Shown: positions 25,655-33,866 of the stretch, piece after piece
Layout: each line of letters starts with the position of its first letter
How positions within the stretch are numbered: the stretch's first letter is position 1
NCBI GenBank assembly: GCA_964436815.1
Contig: CAYTER010000015.1
Span: forward strand, 1 to 46,058
Source of the DNA: UBA993 sp964436815
Lineage (GTDB): Bacteria > Bacillota > Dethiobacteria > DTU022
Length of the DNA stretch: 46,058 nucleotides
Direction of reading: 5' to 3'
The notes under the pieces: generated by a model
What the model saw: the letters and a program-made list of their open reading frames with translations, nothing else
Database searches by the model: none
Told to the model about the DNA's origin: nothing
Translations under genes and position numbers: made by a program

Positions 25655-26584
25655 TCAGCATGCTTTGTTTTGTCTGTAGTAAATACGGCTGATCATCAGA
25701 CGCAGCGCCTGAACCGGATCAAGCAGCCCGGTTTTTATTTTATAGTCAGTATTTTGCATGTCAATATAAATATCCTCCAAGGCNNNNNNNNNNNNNNNNN
25801 NNNNNNNNNNNNNNNNNNNNNNNNNNNNNNNNNNNNNNNNNNNNNNNNNNNNNNNNNNNNNNNNNNNNNNNNNNNNNNNNNNNTTACCTTCCAAATCGCC
25901 GGCAAACAGCAGGTCAACTACTGCACCGGTGATAACCTTTTCCTGATCTCCTAAGTAGGTAGCGTACTTTTCCAACTCACCTGAAAAGTAGTGTAAATTT
26001 TGATCTCCAGCCATTAGAAGCCGGTCAATCGCTGAGCGGTCGATCTTTTTGCCCAGGGAAGCCGCTTTCCGGTTGATCCAACCGACAAGGTCGTCTCCTT
26101 TTATCGCTGCACATTCAGCAGCTACGCCCCGTTTGTCGATTATCTTATAGATACGCTTGCGCCGGTCCACTCCCGGTGAAAGGAACACGATAATCGTATC
26201 TGGAGTATTATTTCCCAGCCTTTCAAAGTATGCTTCAAGCAGATCGGCGCCGGTTTTTTCCTGTTCCAACTGATTCTCACTTTCTTTTTCGTCCTTAACC
26301 GTTTCGGCTTTGCGGGGAGGCGCCAGGTATGCAGGGCTATCAACAATTAGCAGTCGCCTGCGGCTGAAAAGGCCTTCTTCATCTCCCCGGGCTAGCACTG
26401 ATTGCAAATCGAATTCCCGGCCGTCGATTTTTTCCCGGCTGAATTCGGGTTCCTCCTTGATAAAAGATTTTTGCAAGTGAAGGGTCAGTTCTTCACGCAG
26501 ATAGCTTTCTTCTCCGAAAAAAAGGTAAACGGGAGCGAATTTCCCCAGCTCTATTTCACGCCTGGCAGCCTGAAAAGACAGCAT
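25655..26584 (-). CDS. holA: DNA polymerase III delta subunit (interrupted by an assembly gap)
   Basis: Delta subunit of the clamp loader, which opens the beta sliding clamp. The N-terminus (PVYLFFGEESYLREELTLHL), the middle (RRRLLIVDSPAYL, TIIVFLSPGVDRRKRIYK, GDQNLHYFSGELEKYATYLG) and the C-terminus (TDYKIKTGLLDPVQALRLMI) fit the family. An acidic insertion near residues 85-105 (ETVKDEKESENQLEQEK) is an oddity. A 100-N gap (25784-25883) removes part of the C-terminal collar domain; family length suggests about 180-230 missing bases. The ATG directly follows the TAA of trkH (TAAATG), indicating coupling. Confidence 0.92.
   Translation of the reverse strand: MLSFQAARREIELGKFAPVYLFFGEESYLREELTLHLQKSFIKEEPEFSREKIDGREFDLQSVLARGDEEGLFSRRRLLIVDSPAYLAPPRKAETVKDEKESENQLEQEKTGADLLEAYFERLGNNTPDTIIVFLSPGVDRRKRIYKIIDKRGVAAECAAIKGDDLVGWINRKAASLGKKIDRSAIDRLLMAGDQNLHYFSGELEKYATYLGDQEKVITGAVVDLLFAGDLEGXXXXXXXXXXXXXXXXXXXXXXXXXXXXXXXXXXALEDIYIDMQNTDYKIKTGLLDPVQALRLMISRIYYRQNKAC
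25784..25883. other. Assembly gap (100 N) inside holA
   Basis: Exactly 100 N, a placeholder of unknown true size, inside the C-terminal domain of HolA. Confidence 0.98.
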
Positions 26585-28060
26585 TTAACTACTCTCCTTT
26601 AATGCTCTGAGCCATATTCTGCGTGATTCCGGCAGGAAAATAACCAGAACGGTAAAAACCTCAAGCCGGCCGATAACCATCATAACGGCGAGGATAATTT
26701 TACCCAGCGGCGGGATTACCTGGTAGGTATGCATCGGCCCCACTGCCGCCAAACCCGGACCGACGTTGCCAATGGTAGCGGCAACTGCTGAGATGGAAGT
26801 TTCCAGATCAACTCCCATAAAGGCAAGAGCCAGAGCCGCCAGAGCGGTCAGGGAAAAATAGAGAATTCCAAAAGCCATGATCGGCCGCAGAATCTCTTCA
26901 CTGACATGCTGCTCTCCAAGTTTGACCGAAGAAACGGCTGATGGATGAACCACACGGTACAACTCGCGGAAAGAATACTTAATCATCATCATCCAGCGGA
27001 CCTGCTTGATCGAGCCGCCGGTCGATCCACCGCAGGCACCGATAAACATGAGCATCAACAGAAAGATCCGCGCAAAATGAGGCCAGGCATTAAAGTCAGC
27101 TGTGGCATATCCGGTGGTGGTGAGGATCGATACCACCTGGAAAGCGCTCTGGCGCAGGGAAAGGAAAAGATCGCCTCCGGTGCGGCCGTAAAGATTAATG
27201 GTCACAAGCAGGATCGACGCAACCGTCACCCCGAGGTAGAACCGCAGCTCCGGGTCATTAATTACCTTAAAATCACCTCTGAAGAGGCGAAAGAAGATCA
27301 CAAAGTTAACTCCGGCAAAAAGCATGAAAAATATGATCACGATTTCAGCTGCAGGGTTGTTAAAAGCGGCTATACTGCTGTTATAAGTAGAAAAACCGCC
27401 AGTCGGCATGGTCGTCAAGGCATGGGCCAGGGAGTCGAAAAAGCTGACCCCGCAGATCATTAAGAGGACCAGCTGGGTGAGGGTCAGGGCAACATAGATG
27501 ATCCAGAGACGCCTGGCTGTCTGCACCACTCTGGGCACTACCCGCTCGGCAATGGGCCCGGGAATTTCGGCTTTGAACATAGTCATACTGCGAAAACCGA
27601 AACGAGGCAGGATAGCCAGGAAGAGAACAATAATACCCATGCCCCCCAGCCACTGGGTAAAAGCACGCCACAGCAGTAAACCACGTGGCAGAGACTCAAC
27701 ATCAGCAATCAGGGTTGCCCCGGTGGTCGTGAAACCGGAAACAGCTTCAAAGAAAGCATCGATAAAACTGCCGTTAAAGACTCCGAAAAAATGAAAAGGC
27801 AGAGCGCCGAAGATGCCGGCAAAAAACCAGGCCATCGCCACCAGGGTAAAATTCTCGGCAATAGTCAGCTCGCGGCCTTTAGATTTAGAAAAAAACCAGT
27901 AAAAAAAGCCACCGACCGCAGCGGTAACCAAGATAGCCTTGACAAAAGCCAACCGATCAGGAGTCTGGGCGATAAAAGACCAGAGAGCCGGGGCAATCAT
28001 AGTCAGGGAGAGAAATAAAAGCATAATCCCGATCAGGTAAAAAAGGCGAAAACGTCTCAC
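26585..28060 (-). CDS. trkH: Trk/Ktr-type potassium uptake channel subunit
   Basis: A 491-residue membrane protein of the TrkH/KtrB family. The four pore loops that make the potassium filter can be read in order: SGFTTTGATLI, MPTGGFSTYN, TTGYATADF and IGNVGPGLAAVG, each with the central glycine. It forms the membrane pore gated by TrkA. It is 60 bp downstream of trkA, and its stop codon touches the holA start. Confidence 0.95.
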   Translation of the reverse strand: MRRFRLFYLIGIMLLFLSLTMIAPALWSFIAQTPDRLAFVKAILVTAAVGGFFYWFFSKSKGRELTIAENFTLVAMAWFFAGIFGALPFHFFGVFNGSFIDAFFEAVSGFTTTGATLIADVESLPRGLLLWRAFTQWLGGMGIIVLFLAILPRFGFRSMTMFKAEIPGPIAERVVPRVVQTARRLWIIYVALTLTQLVLLMICGVSFFDSLAHALTTMPTGGFSTYNSSIAAFNNPAAEIVIIFFMLFAGVNFVIFFRLFRGDFKVINDPELRFYLGVTVASILLVTINLYGRTGGDLFLSLRQSAFQVVSILTTTGYATADFNAWPHFARIFLLMLMFIGACGGSTGGSIKQVRWMMMIKYSFRELYRVVHPSAVSSVKLGEQHVSEEILRPIMAFGILYFSLTALAALALAFMGVDLETSISAVAATIGNVGPGLAAVGPMHTYQVIPPLGKIILAVMMVIGRLEVFTVLVIFLPESRRIWLRALKESS

Positions 28061-28120
28061 CTGCTAACCTCCCTAACTGCAGCTTTATACTTGGCGTCTC
28101 TTATAATATATCATTTTTGG

Positions 28121-29521
28121 TTATTCGGCCAGAAATAAGCGGCTGCGGAGTTGATCTCTGTTGCCGTTACTCTCAACCGAAGCGAAGTAGCGTTCGAGTT
28201 TGGCGCTGACCTTGGGCACAGCAAAAATAACCAGGTGATCACCAGCCCTGAGGATGGTATTTCCGTTGGGGACAAATACTTCACCGTTGCGGACGACTGA
28301 ACCGATCAGCATCCCACGGGGCAGCCCGGCGGCAGCTATTTTCCGGTTAACCACCTTTGCCGACTCCGGTAAAATTACCTCAACCACTTCGGCTTTTTCG
28401 TCCTGCAAGATCGATAGCGCCACCACGTCTTCACTGCGGGTCAGACGGAGAATCTGGGCCGCTGCCAGCAAACGCGGATTGATGAGGCTTTCAATGCCAA
28501 GCGCATTGTAAACCGGCACATAGTGCGGTTTCATCACTTCACAGATAATCTTTTTAACCCCGAACTGGCGGGCCAGCAAAGCAGCAACGATATTGTTGCG
28601 GTCATCACCGGTTGCAGCGATAACAGCGTCGGCCTGATCGGTATCTTCTTCCTTGAGCATGGCAATTTCAGTGGCATCGCCCTGGAGAACCAGGGTTTTT
28701 TGCAAGGTTTTGCATAAACCCTCACAGCGATGCTCATCTTTTTCAATCAGCTTAACATTAAAATGCTGTTTACTTTCCTCTAACAGCCTGGCCAACTGGT
28801 AAGCGATCATTCCTCCGCCGAGAATTGTAACCTGCCTGACCAGGGTTTTTTCGTGGTGCAGAAGCGAACTGATATCCTTAAGAGTTTTAGAGTCGCCAAG
28901 CAAATATATTTTATTGCCCGGACGGATTACATCGCTGCCCCCGGGAATAATAAATTTTCCTTCTTGATCGCTGATTCCGACCACAATGCAATTGTGCCCC
29001 AGGGGCAATCGATGCAGGGGCACATCAGTGATCCCCGCTTCGGCGCCAACCACCACTGCAATCATCATTACCTTGCCCTGATTAAAATATTCAACTTCTG
29101 CGGCATCAGGAAAATGAAGCATTTTGGATATTTCCGTCGCGGCAACCAGCTCCGGATTGATAACGATATCAATACCAAGCTGAACCGGAGATAAAACGGA
29201 CGATTCGTTAAGGTAGGCAGGGCTGCGAATACGGCCGATAGTGATCGGCACATCATATTTTTTAGCCATCATGCAGGCAATCATGTTGATCTCATCCAGC
29301 TGGGTAACGGCAATCAACATGGAAGCCTCTTTAATACCAGCCTGCTCCAGAACTGATGCGTTGGCGCCATTGTCTTCGATGACCATGACATCAAGGGATT
29401 CTTTAAAACGGCGGGCCTTAAGTTCATTTCTTTCGATAACCACAACATCCTGTTGCTTTTCTGAAAGATTACGGGCCAGCTCATAACCGACCCCTCCGCC
29501 ACCGACAATTATGATATGCAA
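28121..29521 (-). CDS. trkA: Trk system potassium uptake regulatory subunit, two RCK domains
   Basis: A 466-residue cytoplasmic gating protein with two RCK units, each a Rossmann NAD-binding domain (VGGGGVGYELARNL at about 5-18 and LGGGMIAYQLARLL at about 236-249) plus a TrkA-C domain. It controls TrkH in response to nucleotides. The start is TTG at 29521; the next residues (HIIIVGGGGVG) leave no alternative. A strong intrinsic terminator ends 22 nt upstream of the start, and a promoter-like sequence lies ahead of that, so read-through of a leader seems to be required for expression. Confidence 0.95.
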   Translation of the reverse strand: MHIIIVGGGGVGYELARNLSEKQQDVVVIERNELKARRFKESLDVMVIEDNGANASVLEQAGIKEASMLIAVTQLDEINMIACMMAKKYDVPITIGRIRSPAYLNESSVLSPVQLGIDIVINPELVAATEISKMLHFPDAAEVEYFNQGKVMMIAVVVGAEAGITDVPLHRLPLGHNCIVVGISDQEGKFIIPGGSDVIRPGNKIYLLGDSKTLKDISSLLHHEKTLVRQVTILGGGMIAYQLARLLEESKQHFNVKLIEKDEHRCEGLCKTLQKTLVLQGDATEIAMLKEEDTDQADAVIAATGDDRNNIVAALLARQFGVKKIICEVMKPHYVPVYNALGIESLINPRLLAAAQILRLTRSEDVVALSILQDEKAEVVEVILPESAKVVNRKIAAAGLPRGMLIGSVVRNGEVFVPNGNTILRAGDHLVIFAVPKVSAKLERYFASVESNGNRDQLRSRLFLAE

Positions 29522-29543
29522 AACAAATTCCTGCCTTTCACCT

Positions 29544-29572
29544 AAAAAAAGAGACAGCGGCTACGCTGCCTC
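29544..29572 (-). terminator. Intrinsic terminator in the trkA leader (candidate attenuator)
   Basis: On the minus strand a nine-base-pair stem (GAGGCAGCG with CGCTGTCTC, one G-U pair, loop TAGC) is followed by seven T. The T-run ends about 22 nt before the trkA TTG. That leaves no space for a separate promoter downstream, so it most likely acts as a transcription attenuator. It could instead be the distant terminator of the upstream hydrolase gene, 145 nt away. Confidence 0.75.
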
Positions 29573-29652
29573 ATCAGGGAGAAAAACTTAAAAACCTATT
29601 TAAGACCGCGTATTAGATACATACTAACTTTACGGCCCTATGTTCTTTGTTA

Positions 29653-29681
29653 ATTATATACCAACATAATAGAACATACAA
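29653..29681 (-). promoter_or_regulatory. Candidate promoter of trkA-trkH-holA
   Basis: On the minus strand TTGTAT (29681-29676), a 17-base spacer and a perfect TATAAT (29658-29653). Transcription would begin near 29646 and give a leader of about 125 nt containing an upstream stem (GGGCCG with CGGTCT) and the terminator hairpin. Confidence 0.5.
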
Positions 29682-29716
29682 CACCATTTTTTATTATTTT
29701 TCTGATCATTTTACGA

Positions 29717-30496
29717 TCATTTTTCCGCTCGCACAAAGTTGATAAGCGTGCCTATTTTATCTATAGTGATGCTGAATTTATCGCCCGGGTGCATCGGTCC
29801 GATGCCTGAAGGAGTTCCAGTGATAATCACATCTTCAGGCAGCAGAGTCATGCAGCCTGAAACAAATTCAATAATGTCTGCTACCTTAAAGATATGATCG
29901 GCTGTAGAGCTTTCCTGAACTAACTTGTCGTTCAAATAACCTCTGATCATCAAATCATCCGGATTTTCGATTGCAGTTTCAATTACCGGTCCAAGGGGGC
30001 AAAAAGTGTCAAAGCTCTTGGCATAAGTCCATTGCCCCGCAGCCGGTTGCTTATCGCGAGCGGTAACATCGTTGGCGCAGGTATAGCCAAAAACATAATC
30101 CAGGGCTGAGGAGCGGTCGACCCGGTACGCTTGGCGTCCGATAACTACCGCCAGTTCTGTTTCATAATCTACACGCTTACTCTGCGGAGGATAGTTAATC
30201 TCCTGGCCGTGACCGATTACCGATGTTGACGGTTTCATAAAAATGATCGGTTTTTTAGGCAGATCAAATTTCATCTCTTCCGCATGACTGCGGTAGTTTA
30301 GCCCTAAACAGATGATCTTCGAAGGTTGACAGGGGGCCAGCAGCTTAACGGCATCAAGCTCATAAATGCGGCCCGTTTTGATCGGCAAATCCTTATGCCG
30401 GCTTTGTTCAGGCCATCTTATTTCAAAGACCCGATTTTCTTCATCCAAAAGGCCGTAGGCTAGATCGTGATCAGCGTAAAAACGGATAAACTTCAA
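29717..30496 (-). CDS. Fumarylacetoacetate hydrolase family protein
   Basis: A 259-residue member of the FAH family. The N-terminal part is short; the C-terminal fold begins at KIICLGLNYRSHAEEM (about 60-75) and has the metal-binding acidic residues in YETELAVVIG, the DVTARDKQ loop and VITGTPSGIG. Members cleave or hydrate beta-diketo acids and 2-hydroxy-dienoates (such as oxaloacetate decarboxylase or 5-oxopent-3-ene-tricarboxylate decarboxylase activities) with Mg2+ or Mn2+. The substrate here cannot be told. It stands after the terminator of rubrerythrin and before the trkA promoter, so it is probably monocistronic. Confidence 0.9.
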   Translation of the reverse strand: MKFIRFYADHDLAYGLLDEENRVFEIRWPEQSRHKDLPIKTGRIYELDAVKLLAPCQPSKIICLGLNYRSHAEEMKFDLPKKPIIFMKPSTSVIGHGQEINYPPQSKRVDYETELAVVIGRQAYRVDRSSALDYVFGYTCANDVTARDKQPAAGQWTYAKSFDTFCPLGPVIETAIENPDDLMIRGYLNDKLVQESSTADHIFKVADIIEFVSGCMTLLPEDVIITGTPSGIGPMHPGDKFSITIDKIGTLINFVRAEK

Positions 30497-30522
30497 GAGC
30501 CAGCTCTCCTTTTAGGAAATAC

Positions 30523-30559
30523 TAAAAAAATAAAGCGCCCGGAGTATTTTCCCGGGCGC
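30523..30559 (-). terminator. Intrinsic terminator of rubrerythrin
   Basis: On the minus strand GCGCCCGG pairs with CCGGGCGC (eight base pairs) and is followed by TTTATTTTTTT. It lies 12 nt after the rubrerythrin stop codon and before the FAH-family gene. Confidence 0.9.
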
Positions 30560-30570
30560 AACAAGCGCTT

Positions 30571-31152
30571 TTACCAGTTTTCGCAGACAACTTCAAAATG
30601 ATCCTTCGGATGGTCACAGGACGGGCAGAGGTCAGGTGCTTCAGTGCCTTCATGGATGTAACCGCAGTTGCGGCAAGACCATCTGACCTTTTGATCTTTT
30701 TTGAAGACCGTTCCTTTTTCGATATTATTTTTCAGGCCAAGGTAACGTCTCTCGTGCTGTTTTTCCGCCACGGCAATCGAATCAAAGATTTTGGCGATTT
30801 CTTCAAAGCCTTCTTCGCGTGCTATCTTGGCAAAGCCGGGATACATATCGGTCCATTCATAATTTTCACCGCCGGCCGCTTCTTTAAGATTTTCCAGGGT
30901 GCTGCCGATTACACCGGCTGGGAATGAGGCCTGGATTTCTACTTCGCCGCCCTCTAAAAGTTTGAATAACCGCTTGGCATGCTCTTTTTCCTGGTTAGCC
31001 GTTTCTTCAAAAATAGCTTGAATTTGCACATAGCCGTCTTTTTTAGCCTGGCTGGCAAAATAGCTATAACGATTACGGGCCTGGGATTCCCCGGCAAAAG
31101 CAGTCAGAATGTTTTTTTCAGTTTTTGTTCCTTTTAAACTCAATTGATACAC
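30571..31152 (-). CDS. Rubrerythrin
   Basis: A 193-residue peroxide-reducing protein typical of anaerobes. The N-terminal four-helix bundle carries the di-iron ligands in ESQARNRYSY, EETANQEKEHAKR and VAEKQHERRY. The C-terminal rubredoxin domain (about 155-190) has the Fe(Cys)4 pairs CRNCGY and CPSCDHP. It reduces hydrogen peroxide with electrons from NADH through rubredoxin-type partners. It diverges from ilvC and has its own terminator. A TATAAT box at about 31,207-31,212 on the minus strand could be its -10; I see no convincing -35. Confidence 0.95.
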   Translation of the reverse strand: MYQLSLKGTKTEKNILTAFAGESQARNRYSYFASQAKKDGYVQIQAIFEETANQEKEHAKRLFKLLEGGEVEIQASFPAGVIGSTLENLKEAAGGENYEWTDMYPGFAKIAREEGFEEIAKIFDSIAVAEKQHERRYLGLKNNIEKGTVFKKDQKVRWSCRNCGYIHEGTEAPDLCPSCDHPKDHFEVVCENW

Positions 31153-31340
31153 GCTCCTTTATGAAAGATTTACCCGTTTCTATGTAGATCCGGGCTTACA
31201 AAGATCATTATACAATAAAAATACAAATCCCTGCATTATTTTATATATTGCTAAGATAACTTTTTTTAATAGCGATTATTATTTTGGCCGGACTAAAAGG
31301 CAAAATAAGTTGATTGACAAGCAGGAGTTCTTTATCCGGT

Positions 31341-31375
31341 GGCAAATAAGTAAGGTTATCATATTTGCCGGGAGG
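31341..31375 (+). promoter_or_regulatory. Hairpin directly before the ilvC ribosome binding site
   Basis: GGCAAATA (31341-31348) is the perfect complement of TATTTGCC (31362-31369), with a 13-nt loop. The GGGAGG ribosome binding site begins at the very next base. Its position suggests an effect on translation initiation or mRNA stability. No T-box or leader peptide was recognised upstream. Confidence 0.5.
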
Positions 31376-31383
31376 AATTTACA

Positions 31384-32379
31384 ATGCCAGTAATGTACTA
31401 CGACCAGGACGCCGACCTCGGAGTTCTGAAAGGGAAAAAGATTGCTGTACTGGGTTACGGAAGCCAGGGGCACTCACAAGCCCAGAATCTTAAAGACAGC
31501 GGGCTTGATGTGATAGTCGGACTGCACAGGGAAAGTAAGAGCTGGAACCAGGTTAAAGAAGACGGCCTGGAGGTATTTACGGTAAGTGAAGCTGCCGAAG
31601 CAGCCCAAATTATACAGATCCTGATTGGCGACAATCATCAGCCCGCGGTTTACAAGGAATCGGTATTACCCCACCTGACCGAAGGCAAAGCATTAGTGGT
31701 ATCGCACGGTTTCAATATCATTTACCACCAGGTTATTCCACCGGAAAACGTGGATGTATTCATGATTGCCCCCAAAAGCCCGGGCCACCTGTTGAGGAGG
31801 CTTTACAAAGAAGGGGCCGGCGTGCCGGCGCTGCTGGCTATTCACCAGGACTATACCGGTAAAGCAAAGCAGCTTGCTTTAGCTTACGCCAAGGGAATCG
31901 GCAGCACCAGGGCCGGCGTAATCGAAACAACCCTGCAGGAAGAAACTGAAACCGACCTTTTCGGGGAGCAGGTTATTCTGTGCGGCGGAGTATCAGCGTT
32001 GATCAAGGCCAGTTTCGACACCCTGGTTGAAGCGGGATACCAGCCAGAGATTGCTTACTTTGAATGCCTGCATGAGCTGAAACTGATCGTCGATTTAATT
32101 TACGAAGGCGGCCTGGAGCGGATGCGCTATTCAGTCAGCGATACCGCGGAATATGGTGATCTGACCAGGGGGCCACGGATTGTAAACGATGCTGTGCGCA
32201 ACGAAATGAAAAAAATCCTGACCGAAATTCAAACCGGCCAGTTCGCCCTGGAGTGGGTTCTTGAAAATAAGGCTAACCAACCGCGGTTCAGAGCGCTTAG
32301 AAGTATCGAAGAAAAGCATAAAATTGTGGAAGTGGGAAAAGAACTGCGCAAGATGATGCACTACATCAAACCGCAATAA
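31384..32379 (+). CDS. ilvC: Ketol-acid reductoisomerase (short class I)
   Basis: A 331-residue enzyme of branched-chain amino acid synthesis that isomerises and reduces 2-acetolactate. The Rossmann motif GYGSQGHSQAQNL (about 24-36) and the cofactor loop LHRESKSW are clear. The metal and substrate ligands lie in the C-terminal knot (ETETDLFGEQ, YFECLHELKLIVDLIYEGG, SDTAEYGD). The usual APKGPGH segment reads APKSPGHLLRR, a Gly-to-Ser change. No ilvB, ilvN, ilvD or leu genes are near, so the gene stands alone. GGGAGG lies eight bases before the ATG. Confidence 0.96.
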   Translation: MPVMYYDQDADLGVLKGKKIAVLGYGSQGHSQAQNLKDSGLDVIVGLHRESKSWNQVKEDGLEVFTVSEAAEAAQIIQILIGDNHQPAVYKESVLPHLTEGKALVVSHGFNIIYHQVIPPENVDVFMIAPKSPGHLLRRLYKEGAGVPALLAIHQDYTGKAKQLALAYAKGIGSTRAGVIETTLQEETETDLFGEQVILCGGVSALIKASFDTLVEAGYQPEIAYFECLHELKLIVDLIYEGGLERMRYSVSDTAEYGDLTRGPRIVNDAVRNEMKKILTEIQTGQFALEWVLENKANQPRFRALRSIEEKHKIVEVGKELRKMMHYIKPQ

Positions 32380-32403
32380 AGATTATCGTTAACTATTAAG
32401 ACG

Positions 32404-33237
32404 TTATTGAATGAGGGCAGCTAAGCTGATTAGCTGCTCTTTTTCAACAGCTCCGAAAGGCGCCATGATTGCCCGGTTCAAACCATTTGACTGGTTAGCC
32501 AGTCCGGTATAACCGCCTGCGGAAAAGAAGAGGTTATTTTCTTCAGTTAGAAAATTATTGATCGGAAATTGCATCTGCTGCCCGACTCTTTCAACGAAAA
32601 GCTGCAAATCTTCTCCCGGTGTTGCGGATCGGACAAAGAGCAGATCATGCTCCTGCCCGCTGTACAAGGCAACCTGTAAAGGTTCTCCATCGGTCAGGGG
32701 AAGAATGATCTCCTCTGAAAAGGTATAATCGCTGCCCAGTTGTTCCGGCCAGGGGGGCAGCAGGACAGAGTCGCTCTCAAGCCCGGCAGCGGTCATCAGC
32801 TCTTCTCCAACCGCTTCGGGTTCAGGTTGTGCTGCTGCAGGTACTCTTGCTTCCTCATCTTCCTCTTCGCCAGTTTCTAAGGCAGTCACATCAGCAGGGG
32901 TCTCCAGTTTGGCATCAGGTTCAACCAAAGCTTCAGTTTCAGAGACCGTTTCAAACTCAAGTGCGGCATCAAATTCAGCCGCCGGAGATGCAAACTGCAC
33001 TGCCCGAAAAAGACCAACACTACCAAGAACAATAACCAGGCAGGCGGCGGCAGCCAAACCGGCATAGCGAAACCAGCCGGGAAAAGTCCTGCCAACCGGA
33101 GCCTGTTTTTTGGCCAGTCCTTTTTCAATGGCGCGCCACATTCTATCGGCAGCAGGCGGCTCAACAGAATCGATCTCCAGTGCGAGCGCCCTGCGAATCA
33201 GGTTGTCATCTAAATTAAAAAGTTCTTTTTCATTCAA
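32404..33237 (-). CDS. Probable anti-sigma factor, single-pass membrane protein
   Basis: A 277-residue protein with a charged cytoplasmic N-terminus of about 55 residues (MNEKELFNLDDNLIRRAL), one transmembrane helix (about 57-79), a low-complexity acidic linker rich in Glu, Ala and Thr (about 90-150), and an extracytoplasmic domain. There is no zinc-binding HxxxCxxC motif. It begins 42 bp after the ECF sigma gene and has the expected topology of its anti-sigma partner, with the N-terminus holding the sigma factor. The outer domain is not recognised. Confidence 0.7.
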   Translation of the reverse strand: MNEKELFNLDDNLIRRALALEIDSVEPPAADRMWRAIEKGLAKKQAPVGRTFPGWFRYAGLAAAACLVIVLGSVGLFRAVQFASPAAEFDAALEFETVSETEALVEPDAKLETPADVTALETGEEEDEEARVPAAAQPEPEAVGEELMTAAGLESDSVLLPPWPEQLGSDYTFSEEIILPLTDGEPLQVALYSGQEHDLLFVRSATPGEDLQLFVERVGQQMQFPINNFLTEENNLFFSAGGYTGLANQSNGLNRAIMAPFGAVEKEQLISLAALIQ

Positions 33238-33278
33238 TGCTGTTTGTCACCTCCCTATTTTATATGACAAAATGATCC

Positions 33279-33812
33279 TTAATCACGTTCCAGCACTTCG
33301 GCCAGTTTCTGCCTGGCCCTGAATAACCGCGATTTGACCGTTCCCGGGCTGATCTTTAAAAGCTCGGCAATCTCTTCAACTTTCAAGCCGTGGAAAAACT
33401 GCAGCACAATAACCTGGTAATGATCCGGGGATAGCTCGCGAACCGCTTTCCGGACCCTTTCCAGTTCCAGGGCATGAAGCGCTTCTGTTTCTGTATCGTT
33501 TGCATCAGGCTGCCCCTGGGGTTCGGGCAGCTCATCAGTGTAGATAATTTTCTTTTCACGCTTCAGAAAGTTGCGAGCCAGGTTAGAGGCGATCACCGCC
33601 AGCCAGGCCCCGAACTTGGAACTGTCTTTTAACTGGTGCAGGTTTTGGAAAGCCTTGATGAAGGCATCCTGAGTAATATCTTCAGCGCTTTCCCGGCTGC
33701 GTAAAATATGATAGGCAACAGCAAAAGTACGCCGGTAATAGGCTTCAAAGAGAGCCCGTCGCGAGTCATTATTATTGAGTTCCACTAGCTGTGCTATTTG
33801 CTGCGGCTCCAC
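33279..33812 (-). CDS. ECF-type RNA polymerase sigma factor
   Basis: A 177-residue group 4 sigma factor. Region 2 (about 20-90) contains AYHILRSRESAEDITQDAFIKAF (in two pieces) and the WLAVIASNLARNFLKR helix. Region 4 (about 120-172) contains LSPDHYQVIVLQFFHGL, EEIAELLKISPGTVKSRL and RARQKLAEVL. The start is a GTG at 33812 with GGGAGAG upstream. The next gene is its probable membrane anti-sigma factor. It lies 54 bp after an ABC ATPase gene in the same direction, so it might also be read from the asnS promoter. Confidence 0.94.
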   Translation of the reverse strand: MEPQQIAQLVELNNNDSRRALFEAYYRRTFAVAYHILRSRESAEDITQDAFIKAFQNLHQLKDSSKFGAWLAVIASNLARNFLKREKKIIYTDELPEPQGQPDANDTETEALHALELERVRKAVRELSPDHYQVIVLQFFHGLKVEEIAELLKISPGTVKSRLFRARQKLAEVLERD

Positions 33813-33866
33813 ACTATCTCTCCCAAATGATTATGATCCGGTAGATAATTTCTCCTTTTTACAGCT

